DNA of 10,494 bases, taken from NCBI GenBank assembly GCA_018221025.1, contig JAAOXX010000047.1, positions 1-10,494 on the forward strand, in the 5' to 3' direction. Origin of the DNA: Candidatus Altarchaeota archaeon (lineage in GTDB: Archaea; SpSt-1190). The notes beneath the pieces were generated by a model. That model was not told where the DNA came from. It saw only the letters and a list, made by a program, of their open reading frames with translations, and did not search any database. A program made the position numbers and the translations under genes. Of this stretch, positions 6,209-10,494 are shown piece after piece; position 1 is the stretch's first letter; each line of letters opens with the position of its first letter.

Positions 6209-6922
6209 ATGGAAAAATGGATTGATAAAGTAGTTGAATACGAAGTTGGGAAGTCCCCTGTCCTTTTTATTGCACCTCATGAGGGTGTGGAAATAACAAC
6301 CATAAAAACTGATGAAGGACCCCAGTTGGTTAGAATTGGTGAGAGGGGTACTGGATATCTTGCAAAGTTAGCCGCCCAACACATTGGTGGTTCATTCATT
6401 GTGGTTCATGTTCCACGTCTAAAGGCAGATTTCGCAAGGGACCCTGCATTACTTGGCAAAGGCGACAGGTTTAGACAAAATATTGATGGTAAGTTCAAAG
6501 TTTGGTTTGATGGTCATAAAGATACACAGTATGCGAAGACTTTAGAGAGATTCCACGAGCTTATTCAAAAAATCAATCCAAAATTCATTGTAGACGTGCA
6601 TACCATGGGAACGAGTAAGATTGATGCTAAACTGGGTTTTGGAAAAAACCGTCGTTATATTGGTGGTTCTGAAAATGCCCTTCGTTTTAGGGATGAGTTG
6701 ATGAAGATGGTTGACTGTAACTTGAATGTATTAGTTAGTAAAATAGAATTGACCGGTGAAAGTGAATTTATTTTGAATAAACACAGTAAGGGAAGAAATG
6801 TCATGTTATTAGAGTTGAGTTCAACAAATGGATTCAAATCGGAAGATGGCGTATTCAATCCACTTTATGAGAAACTCATAGTTAAATTAGCTGAGCTTAC
6901 AAACAAGTGGCCACTGCAATAA
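6209..6922 (+). CDS. N-formylglutamate amidohydrolase-like metallohydrolase
   Basis: This 237-aa protein resembles the N-formylglutamate amidohydrolase family, zinc-type hydrolases related in fold to M14 carboxypeptidases that cleave amide bonds at glutamate-like groups. Landmarks are PHEGVEI (23-29, offering His24 and Glu28, cf. the family's PHGGTEI), RLKADFARDP (70-79, cf. DLNRDP), FIVDVHTMG (126-134, with His131, cf. DLHSM) and LLELSS near 203-208. The ATG at 6209 follows GGGTG by about 9 nt and lies 5 bases after the ligase stop; a GTG at 6197 would add four residues and is possible. Being last in an operon with an ATP-grasp ligase suggests it may remove what the ligase adds, or prepare its substrate. 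Real N-formylglutamate as substrate is unlikely to be assumed safely: no histidine-degradation genes are here. It ends 1 bp from xth on the other strand. Confidence 0.82.
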   Translation: MEKWIDKVVEYEVGKSPVLFIAPHEGVEITTIKTDEGPQLVRIGERGTGYLAKLAAQHIGGSFIVVHVPRLKADFARDPALLGKGDRFRQNIDGKFKVWFDGHKDTQYAKTLERFHELIQKINPKFIVDVHTMGTSKIDAKLGFGKNRRYIGGSENALRFRDELMKMVDCNLNVLVSKIELTGESEFILNKHSKGRNVMLLELSSTNGFKSEDGVFNPLYEKLIVKLAELTNKWPLQ

Positions 6923-6923
6923 A

Positions 6924-7679
6924 CTAGTCATCCTTTACTTCAATTAAAACTGGAGCATGGTCCGAACCCATAACATCTGTTAATACCGATGCCTTTTCAA
7001 TTCTTGAAGTAAATTTATTGGAAACTACAAAATAATCAATTCGCCACCCAATATTCCGTGACCTCGCATTGAACCTGTAAGTCCACCAAGTATACGCCGT
7101 GTCTTCTGGATGCATGTGTCTAAATGTATCGATGTACCCAGCACTTAGGAGTTTAGTCATCCAATCCCTCTCTGCTTGAGTAAAACCAGCATTCTTCTTA
7201 TTGTCCTTTGGGCGTGCAATGTCTATTTCTTCGTGGGCAACATTCAAGTCCCCACACAATACTACTGGTTTTCTTTTTTTCAACTGTTCCAAATGCTTCA
7301 ATAATAACTCGTTAAATTCCAGTTTAAAGTCAAGTCTAGTTAATTCCCTTTGCGAATTCGGAAAATATGTATTGATTAAGAAAAAGTCTTCAAATTCAAC
7401 AGTGGTTACCCGTCCTTCAGAATCAAATTTTTCTTCGCCGAGTCCATGGGTGTAGCTTCGAATTGGTATTTTTGAAAATACGGCAGTCCCAGAATATCCC
7501 TTTTTCTTGGCTGGATTCCACAATACCTTATACTGAAAACCCAACGGAAAAGTTGGAATCTCGTGACTCTTGATTTCTTGAAGACATAGGACATCCGGAT
7601 TCTCCTTTTCAAGAAATTCATAAAACCCTTTTTTTACTGATGCTCTGAAACCATTGACATTCCATGAAACAATCTTCAC
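6924..7679 (-). CDS. xth: Exodeoxyribonuclease III / AP endonuclease
   Basis: This Mg-dependent nuclease cuts DNA at abasic sites and trims 3' ends in base-excision repair. Family motifs are complete: VSWNVNGFRA at the N terminus with the catalytic Asn, LCLQEIK with the metal-binding Glu, GDLNVAHEEIDIARP with Asp and Asn, the WRIDYF segment, and terminal GSDHAPV with the catalytic Asp-His. I place the start at GTG 7679, giving MKIVSWNVNG, which is how family members typically begin (251 aa). The longer reading from ATG 7700 adds seven residues but lies only about 12 nt from the TATA box at 7709-7716, which would put it upstream of transcription start. The gene is divergent from HMG-CoA synthase and converges on the ATP-grasp operon with a 1-bp gap. 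Confidence 0.95.
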   Translation of the reverse strand: MKIVSWNVNGFRASVKKGFYEFLEKENPDVLCLQEIKSHEIPTFPLGFQYKVLWNPAKKKGYSGTAVFSKIPIRSYTHGLGEEKFDSEGRVTTVEFEDFFLINTYFPNSQRELTRLDFKLEFNELLLKHLEQLKKRKPVVLCGDLNVAHEEIDIARPKDNKKNAGFTQAERDWMTKLLSAGYIDTFRHMHPEDTAYTWWTYRFNARSRNIGWRIDYFVVSNKFTSRIEKASVLTDVMGSDHAPVLIEVKDD

Positions 7680-7708
7680 ATGTCTTTTAACCGACACCAT
7701 TAATATGG

Positions 7709-7716
7709 TTTATTTA
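7709..7716 (-). promoter_or_regulatory. TATA box of xth
   Basis: On the minus strand TAAATAAA, within CTAAATAAACC, is centred about 12.5 nt before ATG 7700 and about 33.5 nt before GTG 7679. Transcription would begin near 7687, which favours GTG 7679 with an 8-nt leader. No other TATA-like element lies at the position needed for ATG 7700. Confidence 0.5.
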
Positions 7717-7754
7717 GTCAAATGACGTAGTCTGAATAGACGGTAATCGAACTC

Positions 7755-7762
7755 CTTATATA
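7755..7762 (+). promoter_or_regulatory. TATA box of HMG-CoA synthase gene
   Basis: CTTATATA within CCTTATATAC is the most canonical box A in the window, centred 25.5 nt before the GTG at 7784. The transcript is predicted to be leaderless. Confidence 0.72.
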
Positions 7763-7783
7763 CGTCCTTGTGATTATACACGA

Positions 7784-9166
7784 GTGGCAGGTATTGATAA
7801 CCTGGAAGTTTATGTGCCCTCACACTATATTGATATTTCTGAATCTGCCAAGGTTTTCAGTAGGAAAAAACCACAGGACTTGTTAATGACTGAGGAACAA
7901 TTCATCGGCCTTGTTTCGAATGGTCTTGGGGTTAAGAAGAAGGCAGTTGCTATGGATGAGGATGCAACAACTCTTACGATGACCGTGGCTGAGAGATTAC
8001 TCGAGAAAATGGAGAATTCCGATATACGGCGTATTGTTGTTTCATCAGAGAGTCCAGAAGACCTGTCAAAACCAATGGCGTCCAGATTAACTACTCTTGA
8101 TGGAATTGGTAATAATGTAATGGGTTATGATAATACGTTTGCCTGTATTGCTGCATTTGCAAACTTACAGGATTCTGTTGATATTTACAAGGGTTCTGGC
8201 CGTAAGACTCTGGGGGTGGCCGTTGATATTGCTGAATACAGCTTAGACGGTTCTGGAACTTCGCTTTCAGCGGACTTTACGGGGGGGGCGGGAGCGGTTG
8301 CATTCACCGTTGGTGAAGGGGAGCTTCTTGAAGTTGGAGAAAGTGGCGAATATACTTCGCATCAATACGACTTTTTCAAGCCCAAGATTGGGACTAGTGT
8401 TAATGGTAATTCGCGAGAAAAAAACTTTGAGGAGACACTGAATTTTACGCAGTTTCCAACAGTTTTCGGTAGTTTTTCAGAACTTACATATTTCAAACAA
8501 ATTGGTGAAGCGTATAGAAACTTGAAAGAAAAAACAAAGTCAAATTTGAGCGATTTCAAACTAGTAGCATTTCATCTTCCATATCCTGGAATCACCAAAC
8601 ACGCTTTTAGGTATATTCAAGCTATTGATGAGGGAACTGACAAACTAATTACTGATTTATTGGATGGTTTAAAACCTCTTGATAGTTTTGAAAATGAAGT
8701 CGAATTGGATTGGTACCTCAATGAAGAAATTGAACCACTTCGAAAGCACATTAAGCGCAGCCTCAAAAATCAGTTCAGTAAACCTGAAGATGCAGAGCTA
8801 TATCAATCACTTGTTGAACCAACAATTTCCTATTCTTCAGAAATCGGAAACATGTACACAGGTTCAATATTCCTTTCTCTTGCGAGTGGCCTTGTTAATG
8901 GGAACTATGATGCGGGGGACAAGATTCTTGCAATTGGATACGGCAGTGGTGCCAGTGCTATTGCAACTGAAATGACGACTACAACTAAAACTCGAGACAT
9001 TGCAAATAGTTGGAATATCGGCGAACAACTCTCCAGTAGGATTGCAATTACTGCCGATGAATACCTCAGTTATAGAGCTGGTGAATCTTCAAACTCAACT
9101 GTTTTAGGGGACTGGGCACTCAACAGAGTCTTAGACCGGGGAATTCCCTGCTATTCTAAAATATAA
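7784..9166 (+). CDS. mvaS: Hydroxymethylglutaryl-CoA synthase
   Basis: This thiolase-fold enzyme condenses acetyl-CoA with acetoacetyl-CoA to HMG-CoA, the committed entry to the mevalonate pathway for archaeal membrane lipids. In 460 residues one sees MAGIDNLEVYVPSHY at the N terminus, catalytic Glu89 (SSESPEDLSKP), nucleophile Cys121 (TFACIAAF), His264 (FHLPYPG), and the closing GNMYTGS (355-361). The context FACIA and the length point to the bacterial/eukaryal/haloarchaeal class rather than the about 350-aa class typical of most archaea, which is usually encoded with a thiolase and a DUF35 protein; neither is adjacent. Two oddities: about 20 extra residues (201-223) between DFFKP and FPTVFG, and VFG where the family normally has VDG. 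An eight-G run lies at 8281-8288. The GTG start is set by a strong TATA box. Confidence 0.94.
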   Translation: MAGIDNLEVYVPSHYIDISESAKVFSRKKPQDLLMTEEQFIGLVSNGLGVKKKAVAMDEDATTLTMTVAERLLEKMENSDIRRIVVSSESPEDLSKPMASRLTTLDGIGNNVMGYDNTFACIAAFANLQDSVDIYKGSGRKTLGVAVDIAEYSLDGSGTSLSADFTGGAGAVAFTVGEGELLEVGESGEYTSHQYDFFKPKIGTSVNGNSREKNFEETLNFTQFPTVFGSFSELTYFKQIGEAYRNLKEKTKSNLSDFKLVAFHLPYPGITKHAFRYIQAIDEGTDKLITDLLDGLKPLDSFENEVELDWYLNEEIEPLRKHIKRSLKNQFSKPEDAELYQSLVEPTISYSSEIGNMYTGSIFLSLASGLVNGNYDAGDKILAIGYGSGASAIATEMTTTTKTRDIANSWNIGEQLSSRIAITADEYLSYRAGESSNSTVLGDWALNRVLDRGIPCYSKI

Positions 9167-9172
9167 AAAACT
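9166..9172 (-). terminator. Oligo-T terminator after the small membrane-protein gene
   Basis: On the minus strand a run of six T follows CTCGGCCAG about 25 nt after the stop codon of the small membrane-protein gene. It overlaps the very end of mvaS on the other strand. This matches the T-tract signal of archaeal RNA polymerase. Confidence 0.45.
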
Positions 9173-9196
9173 GGCCGAGAAAATCTACCGTTTTGT

Positions 9197-9400
9197 TTAT
9201 TCCATTACTTTTTTCAGGGGCCTAAGCATGAACAGGATACCTAATGCGGCATACCAATACCACTCAAGACTGAGAATTGGCGCCCACAATTTGGCAATCA
9301 TCAAGGTGAATGCAGCGGCACTCCACTTGATACATTTTACATCCCAAATGTTCATGCCCTTAATTTTTTCATTTGCCCATTCTTCGTATTTTTTTAACAC
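9197..9400 (-). CDS. Small two-helix membrane protein, unknown function
   Basis: The 67-aa product has a charged N-terminal helix (KKYEEWANEKIKGMNIWD), then two hydrophobic stretches, about 28-43 (WSAAAFTLMIAKLWAP) and about 46-59 (LEWYWYAALGILFM), ending in the basic LRPLKKVME. The short turn between them predicts a helical hairpin in the membrane with a basic C-terminal tail. Small proteins of this design are frequent in DPANN-type archaea, by recollection, but no function is known to me. The frame is open up to GTG 9424. I chose GTG 9400 because GGTGA lies 5 nt before it and because the TATA box at 9432-9441 puts transcription start near 9412, just ahead of that motif. Starts at 9412 (TTG), 9409 or 9424 (both GTG) remain possible. 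Confidence 0.7.
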   Translation of the reverse strand: MLKKYEEWANEKIKGMNIWDVKCIKWSAAAFTLMIAKLWAPILSLEWYWYAALGILFMLRPLKKVME

Positions 9401-9431
9401 ACTTGTCACCAAAAAAAGAGGCACATTATGC

Positions 9432-9441
9432 GTATTTATAC
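9432..9441 (-). promoter_or_regulatory. TATA box of the small membrane-protein gene
   Basis: On the minus strand GTATAAATAC is a near-ideal box A. Its centre predicts transcription start near 9412, 2 nt before a GGTGA Shine-Dalgarno motif and about 12 nt before GTG 9400. A weaker A/T stretch at 9441-9450 could serve a start at 9424. Confidence 0.55.
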
Positions 9442-9469
9442 TTATTTTTAGAGCTCCAGCAAGCAGAAA

Positions 9470-9494
9470 TAAAAAATGAAAAAAAACAAAAAAA
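9470..9494 (-). terminator. Long oligo-T tract downstream of the zinc-ribbon gene
   Basis: Read on the minus strand this is two uninterrupted T runs of seven and eight, then six more T, broken by single G, C and A bases, beginning 17 nt after the zinc-ribbon stop codon. Archaeal polymerase terminates efficiently at such tracts, so the zinc-ribbon mRNA probably ends here before the membrane-protein promoter. It is the strongest terminator-like sequence in the window. Confidence 0.7.
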
Positions 9495-9510
9495 GCTATC
9501 GGTTAGAAAA

Positions 9511-9669
9511 TTAATTCCTTCGCTTCATAAAGCAATCTTTACAATAGACAGGTCTATCGCCTGAGGGCTTGAATGGAACTTCGCACTCTTGTTTACACTC
9601 TGCGCATACGGCTTTGTGCATCTCACGAGGTCCGAAATTTCGTCCGCCTCCTCTATTAAAGTCTCCCAT
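9511..9669 (-). CDS. CxxC-x17-CxxC small zinc-ribbon protein
   Basis: This 52-aa protein was found by reading the minus strand. It begins MGDFNRGGGRNFGPREMHKA, then carries Cys22-x2-Cys25, exactly 17 residues, and Cys43-x2-Cys46, with the conserved VPFKPSGDRPVYCKDC linking them, ending KRRN. This is the CxxC-x17-CxxC family seen in archaea and candidate phyla: a Gly/Arg-rich tail plus a four-cysteine zinc ribbon, suggestive of nucleic-acid binding, though no function is established that I know of. AAGGAGG lies 7 nt before the ATG, the best ribosome site on the minus strand here. A TATA box at 9704-9710 would start transcription right at that motif. A long oligo-T terminator follows. The assignment rests on the exact cysteine spacing and ribosome site. 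Confidence 0.92.
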   Translation of the reverse strand: MGDFNRGGGRNFGPREMHKAVCAECKQECEVPFKPSGDRPVYCKDCFMKRRN

Positions 9670-9703
9670 TGGATTTCCTCCTTTGATAATCTGTTTTTTC
9701 CCC

Positions 9704-9710
9704 TTTAAAT
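9704..9710 (-). promoter_or_regulatory. TATA box of the zinc-ribbon gene
   Basis: ATTTAAA on the minus strand is centred about 25 nt before position 9682, which is the first base of AGGAGG. The leader would be only 13 nt and consist of a Shine-Dalgarno motif plus its spacer. Confidence 0.5.
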
Positions 9711-9779
9711 GCTCTTGTAAACCAAAATTAAGGGATTTAAAATGAGAGATTCACCCTCTGTAACCATCATAATTGATTA

Positions 9780-9811
9780 GATATAGCTAAACCAACCAGT
9801 TTGTTTATATC
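9780..9811. repeat. Imperfect inverted repeat / hairpin in the intergenic region
   Basis: GATATA pairs with TATATC and AAAC with GTTT around the loop CAACCA, giving 13 positions with two G-U pairs (if RNA) and one mismatch. It lies 77 nt before the ATG at 9889 in a 219-bp gene-free stretch (9670-9888) that otherwise shows only the zinc-ribbon promoter and the promoter at 9861. It could be a regulator-binding dyad or RNA hairpin, but A/T richness makes chance pairing easy. Confidence 0.35.
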
Positions 9812-9860
9812 CCTTGTTTTAGTGATAGCGGTTTTACTTGTACTTGATAAATTAGAAATA

Positions 9861-9868
9861 CTTTTATT
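9861..9868 (+). promoter_or_regulatory. TATA box of the 85-aa helical protein gene
   Basis: CTTTTATT, preceded by AATA, is centred 24.5 nt before the ATG at 9889, predicting a leaderless mRNA and deciding against the in-frame TTG at 9883. Confidence 0.6.
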
Positions 9869-9888
9869 CATGAGTTTTTTAGTTGCAT

Positions 9889-10146
9889 ATGAACTATCTG
9901 AATACGAGGAATATCTATTCCAAAGCTTTTGCTAGAGGAAATGAAGCTAAGGCATATGCTTGTCAAGTTCAGGCTCTTGGAGAATTTGCCAAGGGTAATG
10001 AAGAAATTGCAAGAGAACTGGCAAAGGAATCTGCTGGCTATTATGAAAGGGCAGCAAACTGGTTTAAGATTGTCGGCGATAAAGAAAGCGTTATTCTCAT
10101 GAAAGACTTTGAATTTGCAGTAAGACATCAATACAGTGAAGTGTAA
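9889..10146 (+). CDS. Small helical protein, unknown function
   Basis: I do not recognise this 85-aa protein. It lacks a signal peptide, membrane segment or cysteine cluster. Residues about 9-60 look like a pair of long helices rich in Ala and Glu (RGNEAKAYACQVQALGEFAK, then NEEIARELAKESAGYYERAA), followed by a third helix around NWFKIVGDKESVILMKDFEF. The Ala spacing and the AxxYxxAAxWF pattern recall tetratricopeptide-like or MIT-like helical hairpins, which usually bind other proteins, but the match is loose. ATG 9889 is placed by a TATA box 24.5 nt upstream with no ribosome site, as for other leaderless genes here. The next gene begins 55 bp downstream with its own promoter-like sequence, so joint transcription is uncertain. 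Confidence 0.75.
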   Translation: MNYLNTRNIYSKAFARGNEAKAYACQVQALGEFAKGNEEIARELAKESAGYYERAANWFKIVGDKESVILMKDFEFAVRHQYSEV

Positions 10147-10162
10147 TTTTTGGAATACGAAT

Positions 10163-10170
10163 TAATTTAA
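10163..10170 (+). promoter_or_regulatory. Possible TATA box of the last gene
   Basis: TAATTTAA is centred about 25 nt before position 10192, where AGGTGA begins 10 nt ahead of the ATG at 10202. The geometry matches the zinc-ribbon and membrane-protein genes: transcription start coincides with the Shine-Dalgarno motif. Confidence 0.45.
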
Positions 10171-10201
10171 GTTACTGAAGTTCCAACTCTTAGGTGAAAA
10201 C

Positions 10202-10494
10202 ATGGACTCTAGTGAATTTAATCTTGGTGAATTAACCCCCGATGAAACAAAATTTCTTTCCTCATTGGGTTTTAATGAAGTTGTAAATGGCGAGTTACGT
10301 CACAACGAAGAAAGTTTGAGAAAAAGCCTCCAGAATTATCGTGATAATTTAGACTCGGGAGTTCAATTTTTTCAGAACGTTATAGACTACAAAGATAGAA
10401 TCTTAAATCCATTCTCTGCTGGACATAAAACGGTTCCATCCACTCATTCCTCTTTTGTATATCAAATCATTTGCAACGAGGAATATTATAGGAC
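10202..10494 (+). CDS. Unrecognised protein, 5' part only
   Basis: An open frame of 97 codons runs from ATG 10202 off the right edge with no stop. It is preceded by AGGTGA with a 4-nt spacer and a TATA-like element at the right distance, so it is probably a true gene. The visible N-terminal part is polar and acidic at first (MDSSEFNLGELTPDETKFLS), then has a helical stretch around LRKSLQNYRDNLDSGVQFFQ, and ends near YQIICNEEYYR. No signal peptide, membrane segment or catalytic motif is visible. The family is unknown to me, and the missing C-terminal part prevents a better call. Confidence 0.7.
   Translation, partial: MDSSEFNLGELTPDETKFLSSLGFNEVVNGELRHNEESLRKSLQNYRDNLDSGVQFFQNVIDYKDRILNPFSAGHKTVPSTHSSFVYQIICNEEYYR

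Noticed and set aside
9228..9564. Overlapping plus-strand open frames of 63 and 83 codons
   Set aside because: They lie antisense to the small membrane-protein gene, run through a poly-A tract that is better read as a minus-strand terminator, and look low-complexity.
9740..9778. Twelve-codon frame ATG AGA GAT ... TAG in the intergenic region
   Set aside because: Too short, without a ribosome site or a TATA box at the right distance; likely chance.
9868..10131. Minus-strand open frame of 87 codons
   Set aside because: It is antisense to the 85-aa gene, whose start has a correctly placed TATA box; the minus-strand product shows no helix pattern or motif and no promoter.

Overview
This window is archaeal, about 40% GC and gene-dense. 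The evidence is an archaeal RpoH/Rpb5 RNA polymerase subunit, box-A (TATA) promoters placed about 25 nt from start codons (leaderless transcription), a free-standing 5S rRNA gene, a two-subunit 2-oxoacid:ferredoxin oxidoreductase, and a mevalonate-pathway HMG-CoA synthase. The small CxxC-x17-CxxC protein, the short two-helix membrane protein and the compact layout with touching convergent genes recall uncultured DPANN-like or related euryarchaeal lineages. The exact lineage cannot be fixed from this sequence alone.

Layout. Positions 1-600: SAP-RpoH fusion gene (+) facing a solitary 5S rRNA gene (-). 600-1840: cis-prenyltransferase (+) converging with family I inorganic pyrophosphatase (-), with no base between their stop codons. 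1840-4414: divergent promoter region, then korAB encoding a gamma-alpha fusion plus beta 2-oxoacid:ferredoxin oxidoreductase, overlapping by ATGA. 4425-6922: a second operon of three genes, namely a degenerate ATP-grasp protein, an apparently intact RimK-like ATP-grasp ligase, and an N-formylglutamate-amidohydrolase-like metallohydrolase. 6924-9166: exonuclease III/AP endonuclease (-) divergent from HMG-CoA synthase (+). 9166-9720: two small minus-strand genes, a membrane protein and a zinc-ribbon protein of 52 aa. 9720-10494: intergenic dyad, then an 85-aa helical protein and the 5' part of an unrecognised gene running off the window.

How the parts fit. KorAB makes acyl-CoA and reduced ferredoxin. 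HMG-CoA synthase draws acetyl units into isoprenoids. The cis-prenyltransferase makes a long polyprenyl carrier and releases pyrophosphate, which the pyrophosphatase removes. RpoH and 5S rRNA belong to transcription and translation, and Xth to base-excision repair. The ATP-grasp/pseudo-ATP-grasp/amidohydrolase operon is the most intriguing part: it looks like a peptide-bond-forming ligase with an inactive paralogue and a hydrolase, so it could be an add-and-remove amino-acid (for example glutamate) modification module. Its substrate is unknown.

Promoter grammar. At most single genes and first genes, the TATA box centre lies 23.5-26.5 nt from the start codon, so those mRNAs should be leaderless, and many begin with GTG. 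korB has a strong Shine-Dalgarno site. Three genes at the right end instead have a predicted transcription start right at a Shine-Dalgarno motif 10-13 nt before the start codon.
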